A stretch of 64,000 nucleotides of DNA from the NCBI RefSeq assembly GCF_014197435.1, contig NZ_JACIFP010000001.1, positions 3,472,001 to 3,536,000 on the forward strand. Reading direction: 5' to 3'. The notes beneath the pieces were generated by a model that worked only from the letters and a program-made list of their open reading frames with translations, ran no database searches and was not told the origin of the DNA. Positions 1-9,772 of this stretch are shown here, one piece after another. Position 1 is the first letter of the stretch. Every line of letters starts with the position of its first letter. The stretch comes from Gordonia humi. Its GTDB lineage: Bacteria; Actinomycetota; Actinomycetes; Mycobacteriales; Mycobacteriaceae. The position numbers and the translations under genes are program-made.

Positions 1-201
1 ACCGACGACGACGCCCGCGACTGCCGCCGCGCGCTGAAACTCCTCGACCACGCGAACGGCACGGCGGGCGCCGAACGCGCGACCTACCTGCAGCAGGTCA
101 TGACGACCGTCGGGCGCCTCACCGACCGCGGGGTCGTCGCCGACGTTCCACGGATCCGCCTGGCGTTGGAGGCACAGGTCCGCCTGGCGCTGGAGGCGTG
201 A
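1..201 (+). CDS. C-terminal fragment of an unrecognised protein
   Basis: The window opens inside a reading frame (frame 1) that runs 66 codons to a TGA at 199-201; the start lies outside. The visible tail is rich in Arg, Ala and Asp, and ends with a short internal duplication (IRLALEA then VRLALEA), which suggests an amphipathic helix. No motif identifies the family. High GC at third positions supports a real coding end rather than a chance frame, and the convergent gene at 292 leaves a normal 90-bp gap. I do not assign a function. Confidence 0.5.
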   Translation, partial: TDDDARDCRRALKLLDHANGTAGAERATYLQQVMTTVGRLTDRGVVADVPRIRLALEAQVRLALEA

Positions 202-291
202 GCCCCGCCCGGTGTCCCGTCCGACGCTCGTTGCCAGGCCGGCGGGCGCCCGACGACGAGCAGGAGCCGCTCGGTGAAGCGATCAGCCGTC

Positions 292-1545
292 TCAACTGGT
301 CCCGTCGCGGACGAAGCGCCCGGCGAGAGTGTAGACGCCGCCCTCGACGTCTCTGACGGCGCCGACGTTCATCCGGATCGCAGTCACCCGATCGCCGTCG
401 TCGTTCGAGACCGCCTCCACCTGGAAGCCGACGACCTCCTTGTCGTAGGCCGCCAGACCGCGGCGCCGGATCAGGTCGTCGCGGGCGCGTGACACCGCCC
501 GCTGGGGCACGTCCTTCACAGTGAACGAATTCTCCTGCGGAGACGGCTCGGTGGTGCGCTCGCTGAGTTCTGGGAACTCCCCGGGCACGGCGACGATCTC
601 CGAGAGGGGGCCGTCGTCGAACTCCATCGCGATGCCTCCACTGCTCTGGACCGCCGACGCTCCGGGGACGTCGGATCCCACCTCGATGGACTGGAAGTCG
701 AATGTGTTCAGCTTCGTCGTCGCAGCGTCGAGTCCGGCCGCTTCCATGATCCGCGTCGCCGACGCCATCACCGTGTCGACCGACCCCGCGTCGAGAGTGT
801 CGGGGAGTCTGCCGCGCGTATCCACCTGGATGTCGCGCATGATGTCGTCGCTGTCGAATGTCAGAAGGAGCTTCTTGTCGGAGTCGCGACGTTCGATCTG
901 GATCGTGTCTGCCGTCTTCTCGGCCGTGTCTCCGAGCTTGCGCGCCCCGGCGACGGCGGTCTTCGCCGCCTCCGACAGCGACAGACCCGTCAGGTCGGCC
1001 CGTCGGTACACGTCGCGGCTCGTGGCTCGCGACGACGACGGGTCGCTCCACGTGTCGCCGGACCGGCTCGACGAGAGCCGATCGCCCGTCCGCCGATCGA
1101 GCACGTCGACACTGGTCGACGTCCCGAACTGCATGCTCAAGATCGACGACGACCCGTTCGCCGCGAGACGGTCGGCGTGGTCGAGCGCTTCGGCGAGCTG
1201 TGCGTCGAGATCCAGGTCGTCGATCGACGCGGCCGGGTCGTCCGAGGAGCCTCCCCCGGACTCCGACGCGAACGGCCCGGGCCCCTCAGACGCGATGACC
1301 GCGGCCACCGGCGTCCCGACTGCCAGGACGAGCGCCGGAAGCACCACGGCACCGACCAGCGCCGCTGTCCGTGAACGCCCGGTCGCCGCGCGTACGCCGA
1401 CGACCGCGGCACCCAGACCGACGATCGCCGCGATCACCCGAAGCGCGACACCATCGAGTGTTCCGGCCGCGACGAACGCGGCCACGGCGACCGTCGCAGA
1501 CCCGACGAGTGCGACCACCGGCGTCGGTTTGGATGACTCTGTCAC
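292..1545 (-). CDS. Membrane-anchored protein of unknown function, tandem paralog 1
   Basis: A 417-aa protein that I do not recognise. The first 90 residues contain three hydrophobic segments (about 10-28, 34-52 and 60-85); the remaining 330 residues are polar and probably exported. It is clearly homologous to the neighbour at 1580-2782: both share a PDTLD block followed by SVDTVMA/SMDTVLA, a later FDFQ/FDFR segment and a FDDGP.xEI block. The GTG start is supported by a TAAACT -10 box exactly 6 nt upstream, indicating a leaderless transcript of its own although the upstream paralog ends only 34 bp away. No catalytic motif is visible. Confidence 0.7.
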   Translation of the reverse strand: MTESSKPTPVVALVGSATVAVAAFVAAGTLDGVALRVIAAIVGLGAAVVGVRAATGRSRTAALVGAVVLPALVLAVGTPVAAVIASEGPGPFASESGGGSSDDPAASIDDLDLDAQLAEALDHADRLAANGSSSILSMQFGTSTSVDVLDRRTGDRLSSSRSGDTWSDPSSSRATSRDVYRRADLTGLSLSEAAKTAVAGARKLGDTAEKTADTIQIERRDSDKKLLLTFDSDDIMRDIQVDTRGRLPDTLDAGSVDTVMASATRIMEAAGLDAATTKLNTFDFQSIEVGSDVPGASAVQSSGGIAMEFDDGPLSEIVAVPGEFPELSERTTEPSPQENSFTVKDVPQRAVSRARDDLIRRRGLAAYDKEVVGFQVEAVSNDDGDRVTAIRMNVGAVRDVEGGVYTLAGRFVRDGTS

Positions 1546-1551
1546 CCGTTC

Positions 1552-1557
1552 AGTTTA
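1552..1557 (-). promoter_or_regulatory. -10 box of a leaderless promoter
   Basis: On the minus strand TAAACT is followed by 6 nt (GAACGG) and then the GTG start at 1545. This TANNNT-N6-start layout is typical of leaderless actinobacterial genes. No clear -35 box is seen. Confidence 0.55.
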
Positions 1558-1579
1558 GGCGGGAGCGGTCGGCGCCGCC

Positions 1580-2782
1580 TCACCCGACGTATCGTCCGCC
1601 GAAGGTGTACCGCCCTTCGACGTCCATGGGTCCGACGGACATCCGCATCTGTCGCGGCTCGCCGAACGGACCTCCCGCTTGGAAGCCGACGAGATCCCGA
1701 TCTGCGTCCGACAACGAGTGTCTGCGGATCTGGTCCTCGCGCGCCCTGGTCAGGCCCGCTCGGGTGAGGTCGGTCAGCGTGAACGACCGGCCGCTCGAAT
1801 ACGTCGGACCCGTTCCAGCGATCGGGAACTCTCCCGGCCGGACCAGGATCTCATCGATCGGGCCGTCGTCGAACGCCATGATCACCCCGCCGCTGTTCAT
1901 GATCTGCGACGCACCGGGGAAGTTCGCGCCGTCGCGCGTGGTACGGAAGTCGAACTCACTCATCGGAGTGGTCCGCGGATCGAGCCCGACGGCCCGCATG
2001 GCGCGGCCGGCGCCGGCCAGAACGGTGTCCATCGACGCCATGTCGAGGGTGTCGGGCAGACGACCCCGCGCGTCGACCTGGAGCTTGCGTCCGGGGTCGT
2101 CGCTGTCGAAGGACGCCAGGAGACGATGATCGGGGTCTCGCCGCTCGATCACGACGGTCCCGACGTATCCGACCCCGGAGTCGCCGATCGCCTTCGCGGC
2201 GCTCGCGATCAGCGGTTCGACCGCTCGGAACGAGAAGCTCGACAGGTCGACCGCGGCGAACGTGTCCCGGGTGCGGGCCACGTCGTGCGACGGCGAACCC
2301 CAACCGTCCTCGTCCCAGCTCGCCGACACCGCGCTCTGATCGCGCGGATCCAGCACCACCAGCTCCGACGCCCAGCCGAACCGGATCGACAGGATCGACG
2401 CGGATCCGCCCGGGGCGAGCACATCGGCGTGCTCGATCGCGGCGGCCAGCTGCTCGTCGAGAGTCTTAGGCGCAGGCGTCTGACGGACCGGAGGATCGTA
2501 GTGCCGCGTCGCGGTCGGCGGCGAGTCCGCGGCGTCGAGGATTCCGGCGACCGGGGCGCCGACGACGACGACCGCCAGCGGCACAGCGGCGACGGCGACC
2601 AGCCCCGCGGTGCGCGAGCTCCGCGCCGCGAGGCCCGCACCCGCTCCGGCCGCGGCCAGACCGAACAGCGCACCGACGACGCGCACAAGAGAGTGGTCCA
2701 CGGTGCCTGCGACGACGAAGCCGATGATCGACACGACGGCCGCGCCGATGACGAGCAGTGTCGGATTCGTCCTGTGCGTCAC
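1580..2782 (-). CDS. Membrane-anchored protein of unknown function, tandem paralog 2
   Basis: A 400-aa paralog of the protein at 292-1545, with the same plan: three hydrophobic segments in about the first 85 residues, then a large polar domain. Shared landmarks include SILSI(R)FG / SILSM(Q)FG near residue 130, an IERRDxDxxLLxxFDSDD segment, the PDTLD block and the FDDGPIDEI block. It has a GTG start with a TAGTCT -10 box 6 nt upstream. Promoter and start context are nearly the same as in the sister gene, so the duplication included its regulatory sequence. Function unknown; adjacency to ctaB is not evidence of a role in heme metabolism. Confidence 0.7.
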   Translation of the reverse strand: MTHRTNPTLLVIGAAVVSIIGFVVAGTVDHSLVRVVGALFGLAAAGAGAGLAARSSRTAGLVAVAAVPLAVVVVGAPVAGILDAADSPPTATRHYDPPVRQTPAPKTLDEQLAAAIEHADVLAPGGSASILSIRFGWASELVVLDPRDQSAVSASWDEDGWGSPSHDVARTRDTFAAVDLSSFSFRAVEPLIASAAKAIGDSGVGYVGTVVIERRDPDHRLLASFDSDDPGRKLQVDARGRLPDTLDMASMDTVLAGAGRAMRAVGLDPRTTPMSEFDFRTTRDGANFPGASQIMNSGGVIMAFDDGPIDEILVRPGEFPIAGTGPTYSSGRSFTLTDLTRAGLTRAREDQIRRHSLSDADRDLVGFQAGGPFGEPRQMRMSVGPMDVEGRYTFGGRYVG

Positions 2783-2788
2783 CCGATC

Positions 2789-2794
2789 AGACTA
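2789..2794 (-). promoter_or_regulatory. -10 box of a leaderless promoter
   Basis: TAGTCT, 6 nt (GATCGG), then the GTG at 2782 on the minus strand. The stretch around the start closely resembles that of the paralog at 1545 (both end in CGGGTGAC). Confidence 0.55.
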
Positions 2795-2813
2795 CGGGTT
2801 CGCGAAACGGCGA

Positions 2814-3782
2814 TCAGAAGTAACTGGCGATGTCCGGCAGGTTGATGACCGCATCGACGGCCAGACCGCAGAACAGCAGAGCCAGGTACTCGTTGGAGAC
2901 GAGGAAGATCTTGAGCGGCTTGAGTTCGACGCCCGCACGGGTCTGCGCGTACAGCTTGGCGACCCACCAGGTGAACCAGACACCCGATGCGAGCGTGACG
3001 ACCAGGTAGATCCAACTGGTCACCGGAATCAGGAACAGCGACGTGATCACGGTCAGTACCGTGTACACGAGCATCTGAAACGTGACCTTCTCGTCGGAGG
3101 CGATCACCGGGAGCATCGGTACCCCGGCCGCGCGGTAGTCCTCGCGGTAACGCATCGCCAGCGCCCACGTGTGCGGCGGGGTCCAGAAGAACACGACCAG
3201 GAACAGCACGAACGGCTGCCAGCTGAGCGAATGCGTCACCGCCGCCCAGCCGACCAGCGCGGGCATACAACCCGCCGCTCCGCCCCAGATCACGTTCTGC
3301 CAGGTGCGACGCTTGAGGATCAGTGTGTACACGAAGACGTAGAAGCCGATCGTGATCAACACGAGGATCGACGGGAGGAACGACCGGTCGCCCTGGTCGT
3401 CGACGGTGCCGAAGTACAAGACCACGAACGACGCCGCCGCGAGCACGATCCCGTAGATCAGCACGTTCCGGATGGGCACGGCGCGGCGGGCGAGCGGACG
3501 CTTCTGCGTGCGCTTCATCTTCTGATCGATGTCGGCGTCGGCCACCATGTTGAGACTGTTGGCGCTCGCCGCGCCCAGCCAGCCGCCGATCACGGTGACG
3601 ATGATCAGCCAGATGTCGATGTGACCGCGGTGCGCCTGCAGCATCACCGGGATCGTCGACACGAGCAGGAGCTCGATGACGCGGGGCTTGGTGAGTGCGA
3701 TGTAGGCGAGGACCGTGGCCTTCACCCGCGACCAAGCGGTGGACTCAGTCACGTCGGCATCGGCGCTCTCGGCGAGTCCCAC
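2814..3782 (-). CDS. ctaB: Protoheme IX farnesyltransferase
   Basis: This membrane enzyme of the UbiA prenyltransferase family transfers a farnesyl group to heme b to give heme O for cytochrome oxidase. The 322-aa product has the family start TKPRVIELLL (about 31-40), the Mg-diphosphate-binding motif N..ADADID (about 78-86) followed by MKRTQKRPL, and about nine hydrophobic helices. A GAGGAG precedes the GTG start at 3782 closely; a later GTG in the DVTES segment is an alternative start. It diverges from tkt across a 238-bp region. The cyoE/ctaB-tkt-tal-zwf neighbourhood is conserved in mycobacteria and corynebacteria. Confidence 0.95.
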   Translation of the reverse strand: MGLAESADADVTESTAWSRVKATVLAYIALTKPRVIELLLVSTIPVMLQAHRGHIDIWLIIVTVIGGWLGAASANSLNMVADADIDQKMKRTQKRPLARRAVPIRNVLIYGIVLAAASFVVLYFGTVDDQGDRSFLPSILVLITIGFYVFVYTLILKRRTWQNVIWGGAAGCMPALVGWAAVTHSLSWQPFVLFLVVFFWTPPHTWALAMRYREDYRAAGVPMLPVIASDEKVTFQMLVYTVLTVITSLFLIPVTSWIYLVVTLASGVWFTWWVAKLYAQTRAGVELKPLKIFLVSNEYLALLFCGLAVDAVINLPDIASYF

Positions 3783-3896
3783 ACATGCTCCTCACAATAC
3801 GAACAGCCGTGTCTCGTGACGCGTCCGCGCCGACGGCTACTACAAGCGATGGTAGACCGGGCTCCGTCGGCGGGAGGAATCGGGCGGACGCCCGTG

Positions 3897-3917
3897 CGAC
3901 GAGTGCCACACTCGTCG
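3897..3917. promoter_or_regulatory. Perfect 9-bp inverted repeat between ctaB and tkt
   Basis: CGACGAGTG, 3-nt spacer (CCA), then CACTCGTCG. It lies in the divergent ctaB/tkt promoter region, about 100 bp upstream of tkt and 115 bp upstream of ctaB. Because the genes diverge, neither needs a terminator here. An operator for a dimeric regulator is therefore more likely than a terminator, though a TTT follows on the plus strand. Confidence 0.45.
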
Positions 3918-4020
3918 TTTGAGTACAGCCGCACGCGCACAGTATGGGCACGGCTAGGCTGGAAGGCGTCATTGTCCGCGGGGGCAAGTTGAGAAACGAC
4001 GCACAGGAGACACCACGATC

Positions 4021-6096
4021 GTGCCCATCACCGATGAGATTCGCGCACTGACCCGACCCGTCCACCCGTCCGACTGGACCGAGGTGGACACCAAGTCCGT
4101 CGACACCGCCCGGATCCTCGCCGCCGACGCGGTGCAGAAGTGCGGCAGCGGACATCCCGGCACCGCGATGAGCCTCGCGCCCCTCGCCTACAGCCTGTAC
4201 CAGCGCGTCATGCGCCACGATCCGACCGATCCGTCGTGGGTGGGCCGCGACCGCTTCGTGCTCTCGTGCGGGCACTCGAGTCTGACGCAGTACATCCAGC
4301 TGTACCTCGGCGGATTCGGTCTCGAACTCGGCGATCTGGAGGCACTGCGCACCTGGGGTTCGCTGACCCCGGGCCACCCGGAGTTCCGCCACACCAAGGG
4401 CGTCGAGATCACCACCGGTCCCCTCGGCCAGGGCCTGGCGTCCGCGGTCGGCATGGCGATGGCCGCGCGCCGCGAGCGCGGGTTGTTCGACCCCCAGGCC
4501 CCCGCCGGGGAGAGCCCGTTCGACCACCACATCTACGTCATCGCCTCCGACGGCGACATCGAGGAGGGGGTGACCTCCGAGGCCTCGTCGCTGGCGGGCA
4601 CCCAGGAGCTCGGCAACCTGATCGTCTTCTACGACGCCAATGAGATCTCCATCGAGGACGACACCAAGATCGCCCTCACCGAGGACACCGCCAAGCGCTA
4701 CGAGGCGTACGGCTGGCACGTGCAGCACGTCGACGGCGGCGAGAACGTCGCGGGGATCGAGGACGCGATCGCCGCGGCCAAGGCCGTGACCGACCGCCCG
4801 TCGATCATCGTGCTGCGCACCGTGATCGCGTTCCCGGCTCCCAGCAAGATGAACACCGGAGCCGCGCACGGCAGCGCGCTCGGCGCCGACGAGGTCGCCG
4901 CCACCAAGGAGGCCGTCGGCTTCGACCCGACCAAGAGCTTCGACGTCGCCGACGACGTGATCGCGCACACCCGCGGCCTCGCCGGTCGCGCGGCCGCCGT
5001 ACGCGCCGAGTGGCAGAAGGGCTTCGACGCGTGGGCCGCGGCTAACCCGGAGAACAAGGCGCTGTTCGACCGCCTGCACGCGGGCGAGCTGCCGCAGGGT
5101 TGGACCGACGCACTCCCGACGTGGGAGGTCGGTGACAAGGCCGTCGCGACGCGTTCGGCGTCGGGCAAGGTCCTCGGCGCGCTGGCGCCGATCCTGCCCG
5201 AACTGTGGGGCGGCAGCGCCGATCTCGCGGGCTCGAACAACACGACGATGGCCGGTGAGCCGTCGTTCGGTCCCACCGCGATCGCGACGTCGACGTGGGA
5301 TGCGCAGCCGTACGGCCGCACACTGCACTTCGGTGTGCGTGAGCACGCGATGGGGTCGATCCTCTCGGGAATCGTCCTGCACGGTCCCACCCGCGCGTAC
5401 GGCGGCACGTTCCTGCAGTTCGCCGACTACATGCGTCCGGCCGTCCGTCTGGCCGCACTGATGGAGATCGACCCGATCTACGTGTGGACCCACGACTCGA
5501 TCGGCCTCGGCGAGGACGGCCCGACCCACCAGCCGGTGGAGCACCTGGCCGCGCTCCGCGCGATCCCGAACCTCGACGTCGTCCGCCCGGCCGACGCCAA
5601 CGAGACCGTGTACGCCTGGCGTCACGTGTTGGGCCGCCGGAACCATCCGGTCGGTCTGGCGCTGACCCGTCAGAACGTCCCGATCCTCGCTGGCACCTCG
5701 TACGAGGGCGTCTCCCGCGGCGGCTACGTGCTCGCCGACACCGACGGCGCCCCGGACGTCGTGCTGATCGGCACCGGCTCCGAAGTGGAGTTGGCCGTCG
5801 CCGCCCGCGAGACCCTCGCCGGTGAGGGCGTCGCCGCGCGCGTCGTGTCGATGCCGTGCCTCGAGTGGTTCGACGAGCAGGACGCCGACTACCGCGAGTC
5901 GGTTCTGCCGACCGGGGTCCCGCGCGTGTCCGTCGAAGCGGGCATCGCCATGCCGTGGCACGCCGTCGTCGCCGGCGGCGCGATCGTCTCGCTGGAGCAC
6001 TACGGCGCCTCGGCCCCGTACGGCACGCTCTACGAGGAGTTCGGCATCACCGCCGACGCCGTGGCCGCCGCCGCGCGCGGACTCCTCGGACGCTGA
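4021..6096 (+). CDS. tkt: Transketolase
   Basis: Transfers two-carbon ketol units between sugar phosphates in the non-oxidative pentose phosphate pathway; thiamine diphosphate and Mg dependent, cytosolic. The 691-aa length is normal. Visible signatures: [13 protein letters not shown] (about 41-53) near the N terminus, the TPP-binding DGDIEEG (about 177-183) with the later N of DANEI, and the pyrimidine-domain segment [14 protein letters not shown] (about 498-511). GTG start with AGGAGA about 10 nt upstream. First gene of the tkt-tal-zwf-opcA-pgl operon; tal follows after 34 bp. A TAGGCT box about 65 bp upstream is a possible -10. Confidence 0.97.
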   Translation: MPITDEIRALTRPVHPSDWTEVDTKSVDTARILAADAVQKCGSGHPGTAMSLAPLAYSLYQRVMRHDPTDPSWVGRDRFVLSCGHSSLTQYIQLYLGGFGLELGDLEALRTWGSLTPGHPEFRHTKGVEITTGPLGQGLASAVGMAMAARRERGLFDPQAPAGESPFDHHIYVIASDGDIEEGVTSEASSLAGTQELGNLIVFYDANEISIEDDTKIALTEDTAKRYEAYGWHVQHVDGGENVAGIEDAIAAAKAVTDRPSIIVLRTVIAFPAPSKMNTGAAHGSALGADEVAATKEAVGFDPTKSFDVADDVIAHTRGLAGRAAAVRAEWQKGFDAWAAANPENKALFDRLHAGELPQGWTDALPTWEVGDKAVATRSASGKVLGALAPILPELWGGSADLAGSNNTTMAGEPSFGPTAIATSTWDAQPYGRTLHFGVREHAMGSILSGIVLHGPTRAYGGTFLQFADYMRPAVRLAALMEIDPIYVWTHDSIGLGEDGPTHQPVEHLAALRAIPNLDVVRPADANETVYAWRHVLGRRNHPVGLALTRQNVPILAGTSYEGVSRGGYVLADTDGAPDVVLIGTGSEVELAVAARETLAGEGVAARVVSMPCLEWFDEQDADYRESVLPTGVPRVSVEAGIAMPWHAVVAGGAIVSLEHYGASAPYGTLYEEFGITADAVAAAARGLLGR

Positions 6097-6130
6097 CCCA
6101 ACCTCCCCACGACGTCTGGAGCACATCCCA

Positions 6131-7249
6131 ATGACTCAGAACCCCAATCTCGTAGCGCTCTCCGAAGCCGGCGTGTCCGTCTGGCTCGACGACCTCTCAC
6201 GCACCCTCATCGCATCGGGCGGTCTGCAGGAGCAGATCGACACCCGCAGCGTCGTCGGTGTCACCACCAATCCGGCGATCTTCCAGAACGCGATCTCCTC
6301 GGGCGGCGGCGCGTACGCCGACCAGATCGCCGACCTGGCCCGTTCCGGCGCCGACGTCGATCGGGCGATCACGGCGTTGACCACCGATGACGTCCGGTCC
6401 GCGTGCGATGTCCTGGCCCCGGTCTTCGAGGCCTCCGGCGGCGCCGACGGTCGCGTCTCCATCGAGGTGGACCCGCGTCTGGCGAACAAGACCGCCGAGA
6501 CCGTCGAGCAGGCTGTCGAGCTGTGGAACCTCGTCGATCGGAAGAACCTGCTCATCAAGATCCCGGCCACCCCGGCCGGCGTCCCGGCGATCGCCGACGT
6601 CATCGCACAGGGCATCAGCGTCAACGTGACCCTGATCTTCTCGGTGGACCGCTACCGCGAGGTGATGGACGCCTACCTCGACGGTCTCGATCGTGCGCTG
6701 CGCAACGGCCACGACGCCGGTGCGATCGCGTCGGTCGCGTCGTTCTTCGTCTCGCGCGTGGACTCCGAGATCGACAAGCGTCTCGATGCGATCGGCACCC
6801 CGGAGGCGCTCGAGCTGCGCGGAAAGGCCGGTCTGGCCAACGCACGCCTGGCCTACGCCGCCTACCAGGAGGTCTTCGAGACCGAGACCCGGTTCCCGGA
6901 TCTGCAGGCGCAGGGTGCGGTTCCGCAGCGACCGCTGTGGGCGTCGACCGGCGTCAAGAACCCGGAGTACCCCGACACGCTGTACGTCAGCGAGCTCGTC
7001 GCGCCGAACACCGTCAACACGGTGCCCGGCAAGACCCTGGAAGCGTACGCCGACCACGGCTGGGTGAACGCCGAGTCGATCATCGGTCAGGGCCCCGCCT
7101 CCCGCGAGGTCTTCGACGCGTTGACCGCTGTCGGCGTCGACCTCGGCGACGTGTTCGAGGTGCTCGAACGCGAGGGCGTCGAGAAGTTCGACCAGGCGTG
7201 GGCCGAACTGCTCACCGCCACGTCGGCACAGTTGGACGCCAACCGCTGA
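6131..7249 (+). CDS. tal: Transaldolase
   Basis: Transfers dihydroxyacetone units between sedoheptulose 7-phosphate and glyceraldehyde 3-phosphate. The 372-aa product is of the longer actinobacterial TalB type. The N-terminal family motif [13 protein letters not shown] and the Schiff-base lysine in LLIKIPAT (about residue 142) are present. I chose ATG 6131 because an open frame continues upstream through tkt but only this start follows the tkt stop. Between tkt (34 bp) and zwf (38 bp), so co-transcribed. Confidence 0.96.
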   Translation: MTQNPNLVALSEAGVSVWLDDLSRTLIASGGLQEQIDTRSVVGVTTNPAIFQNAISSGGGAYADQIADLARSGADVDRAITALTTDDVRSACDVLAPVFEASGGADGRVSIEVDPRLANKTAETVEQAVELWNLVDRKNLLIKIPATPAGVPAIADVIAQGISVNVTLIFSVDRYREVMDAYLDGLDRALRNGHDAGAIASVASFFVSRVDSEIDKRLDAIGTPEALELRGKAGLANARLAYAAYQEVFETETRFPDLQAQGAVPQRPLWASTGVKNPEYPDTLYVSELVAPNTVNTVPGKTLEAYADHGWVNAESIIGQGPASREVFDALTAVGVDLGDVFEVLEREGVEKFDQAWAELLTATSAQLDANR

Positions 7250-7287
7250 CCCAGGTCACCTCCGCGGAGAATCGACAGGACTGAACA

Positions 7288-8829
7288 GTGCCACAATCGG
7301 CCGAGCCGGAATGGACCAATCCACTTCGTGATCCGCACGACCGGCGGCTCCCGCGCATCGCGGGGCCGTCGGCGTTGGTGATCTTCGGTGTGACGGGAGA
7401 CCTCGCCCATCGCAAACTGATGCCGGCGATCTACGATCTGGCGAACCGGGGGCTGTTGCCGCCGAGCTTCGCGCTGGTAGGGTTCGCGCGCCGGGACTGG
7501 GATCACGACCAGTTCGCCGACGTCGTCCGCGAGGCCGTCGAGGCGGGCAGCCGCACCGGGTTCCGACCGGAGGTGTGGGATCGGCTCGCCGAGGGCATCC
7601 GCTTCGTACAGGGGACGTTCGAGGACGACGACGCGTTCGAGCGTCTGCGCGCGACCCTCGCCGACCTCGACTCCGAGCGCGGCACGGACGGCAATCACGC
7701 GTACTACCTGTCGATTCCGCCGAACGCCTTCCCCGTCGTGCTGTCCCAGCTGCGACGCACCGGTATGGCCGATCAGACCGGCGACTCGTGGCGGCGGGTC
7801 GTCATCGAGAAGCCGTTCGGCCACGACGAGTCGTCGGCCGTCGAACTGAACGAACTGGTCAACAGTGTCTTCGCCGAGGAGTCGGTGTTCCGCATCGATC
7901 ACTACCTCGGCAAGGAGACGGTGCAGAACATTCTGGCGCTGCGCTTCGCCAACCAGCTCTTCGATCCGCTGTGGAGTTCGCACTACGTCGACCACGTGCA
8001 GATCACCATGGCCGAGGACATCGGTCTGGGCGGCCGCGCCGGCTACTACGACGGCATCGGGGCCGCCCGCGACGTGATCCAGAATCATCTGCTGCAGCTC
8101 CTCGCGCTCGTCGCGATGGAGGAGCCGGTGTCGTTCTCCCCGCACCATCTGCAGACCGAGAAGATCAAGGTGCTGCAGTCCACCCGCAACATCCTGCCGA
8201 TCGCCGAGAACTCCGCCCGCGGCCAGTACGGGGCGGGTTGGCAGGGCTCCGAACCCGTCGTCGGACTCAAGGACGAGGACGGCTTCGCGGCCGATTCGAC
8301 GACCGAGACGTTCGCCGCGATCGCCCTGGAGGTCGACACCCGCCGCTGGGCCGGAGTGCCGTTCTACCTGCGGACCGGCAAACGTCTGGGCCGACGCGTC
8401 ACCGAGATCGCGTTGGTCTTCAAGCGAGCACCTCACCTGCCGTTCGACGACACGATGACCGCCGAACTCGGCCACAACGCGCTGGTGATCCGGGTGCAGC
8501 CCGACGAGGGCGTCACACTCCGCTTCGGGTCCAAGGTGCCCGGGTCGTCGATGGAGGTCCGCGACGTCAACATGGACTTCAGCTACGGCGGGGCGTTCAC
8601 GGTGTCCTCGCCCGAGGCCTACGAGCGGCTCCTGCTGGACGTGCTGCTCGGCGAGCCGTCGTTGTTCCCGGTGAACGAGGAGGTCGAGCTCAGCTGGCAG
8701 ATCCTCGATCCGGTCCTCGACGAGTGGGCGGCGGACGGTTCGCCGGACGAGTACGAGTCCGGCACTTGGGGCCCGCACTCGGCAGACGAGATGATGAGCC
8801 GCACCGGTCGCGTCTGGCGGCGACCGTGA
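7288..8829 (+). CDS. zwf: Glucose-6-phosphate 1-dehydrogenase
   Basis: Oxidises glucose 6-phosphate to 6-phosphogluconolactone, producing NADPH. The 513-aa protein has the dinucleotide-binding FGVTGDLAHRKLMPAIYDL near residue 33, EKPFGHD (about 173) and the active-site signature RIDHYLGKE (about 202-210), which contains the catalytic His. GTG start preceded by GACAGGA. Its partner OpcA is encoded 25 bp downstream, as is usual for actinobacterial Zwf, which needs OpcA for full activity. Confidence 0.97.
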   Translation: MPQSAEPEWTNPLRDPHDRRLPRIAGPSALVIFGVTGDLAHRKLMPAIYDLANRGLLPPSFALVGFARRDWDHDQFADVVREAVEAGSRTGFRPEVWDRLAEGIRFVQGTFEDDDAFERLRATLADLDSERGTDGNHAYYLSIPPNAFPVVLSQLRRTGMADQTGDSWRRVVIEKPFGHDESSAVELNELVNSVFAEESVFRIDHYLGKETVQNILALRFANQLFDPLWSSHYVDHVQITMAEDIGLGGRAGYYDGIGAARDVIQNHLLQLLALVAMEEPVSFSPHHLQTEKIKVLQSTRNILPIAENSARGQYGAGWQGSEPVVGLKDEDGFAADSTTETFAAIALEVDTRRWAGVPFYLRTGKRLGRRVTEIALVFKRAPHLPFDDTMTAELGHNALVIRVQPDEGVTLRFGSKVPGSSMEVRDVNMDFSYGGAFTVSSPEAYERLLLDVLLGEPSLFPVNEEVELSWQILDPVLDEWAADGSPDEYESGTWGPHSADEMMSRTGRVWRRP

Positions 8830-8854
8830 GCGCGGCGCAGAACAGGAGCCGTCG

Positions 8855-9772
8855 ATGATCGTCGACCTGCCCGACACCGACACCACCGAGATCAGCAAGA
8901 AGCTGGTCCGCATGCGCAGCAGCGGCGGGGTCACCACGCTCAGCCGCGTCCTGACTCTGATCATCGACGTCGACGCCGGTGAAGCCACCGAGGACGCCGT
9001 CGAGGCGTCGAACGCGGCCAGCCGCGAGCATCCGTGCCGTGTGATCGTCGTATCGCGCGGCAGTCGCGACGGGCAGGCCCGTCTCGACGCCCAGATCAGG
9101 GTCGGCGGCGACGCGGGCGCATCCGAGGTGGTGCTGCTGACCCTGTCGGGGCCGATCGCCGAGCATCCGCACGCCGTGGTGACCCCGTTCCTGCTCCCGG
9201 ACACCCCGGTCGTCACCTGGTGGCCGGGACGGGCGCCGGAGACGCCGTCCGAGGACCGGCTGGGCCGTCTCGCGTCGCGGCGGATCACCGATGCGCGCAA
9301 GGCCTCCGATCCGCGCGGGTTCCTGGAGGCCCGCCGCACGGGCTACTCGCCCGGCGACACCGATCTGTCCTGGTCGGCCCTGACCCCGACGCGTGCTCTG
9401 CTCGTGTCGGCGCTCGACCGGCCGCCGCATCCGGCGGTGACCGGGGCCGAAGTGACCGGCCCACTCGACCGAACGGGTCTGGACATGATGGCGGGCTGGC
9501 TCGCAACAGCGTTGGGCGTGCCGGTCACCAGACGTTCCGGCGCGATCGGCGTCCGCATGCTGCGTGGTGACTCCGTGTTGTCGATGACGGTCGACGAGGC
9601 GGGCGACAGCGGCACCGTGTCGAGTACCGGACATCCGGACGGCCACGTGGCCTATGCGCGCCGCACCACCGCCGAATGTCTGGCCGAAGAACTCCGCAGC
9701 CTGGATGCGGACGAAGTGTACGAGGCGGCGCTGGCCGGTCTGCCCGCCGTCGACTATGAGGAGATGCCATGA
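8855..9772 (+). CDS. opcA: Glucose-6-phosphate dehydrogenase assembly protein OpcA
   Basis: Accessory subunit that forms a complex with Zwf and sets its activity and redox response. The 305-aa length fits. The start is ATG 8855 with ACAGGAG upstream; the N terminus reads MIVDLPDTDTTEISKKL, and internal family landmarks TPVVTWWPG (about 116-124) and SASRRITDARK-like RLASRRITDA are visible. The stop overlaps the pgl start by 4 bp (ATGA), implying translational coupling. No enzymatic motif is expected. Confidence 0.93.
   Translation: MIVDLPDTDTTEISKKLVRMRSSGGVTTLSRVLTLIIDVDAGEATEDAVEASNAASREHPCRVIVVSRGSRDGQARLDAQIRVGGDAGASEVVLLTLSGPIAEHPHAVVTPFLLPDTPVVTWWPGRAPETPSEDRLGRLASRRITDARKASDPRGFLEARRTGYSPGDTDLSWSALTPTRALLVSALDRPPHPAVTGAEVTGPLDRTGLDMMAGWLATALGVPVTRRSGAIGVRMLRGDSVLSMTVDEAGDSGTVSSTGHPDGHVAYARRTTAECLAEELRSLDADEVYEAALAGLPAVDYEEMP

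Noticed and set aside
3745..6126. A 793-codon open frame antisense to tkt
   Set aside because: It is a by-product of high third-position GC; its translation is Arg/Gly/Val-rich with no domain, while the opposite strand encodes a complete transketolase.
7087..9339. A 750-codon open frame antisense to zwf and opcA
   Set aside because: It is low-complexity and compositionally typical of shadow frames, covering two well-recognised genes on the other strand.
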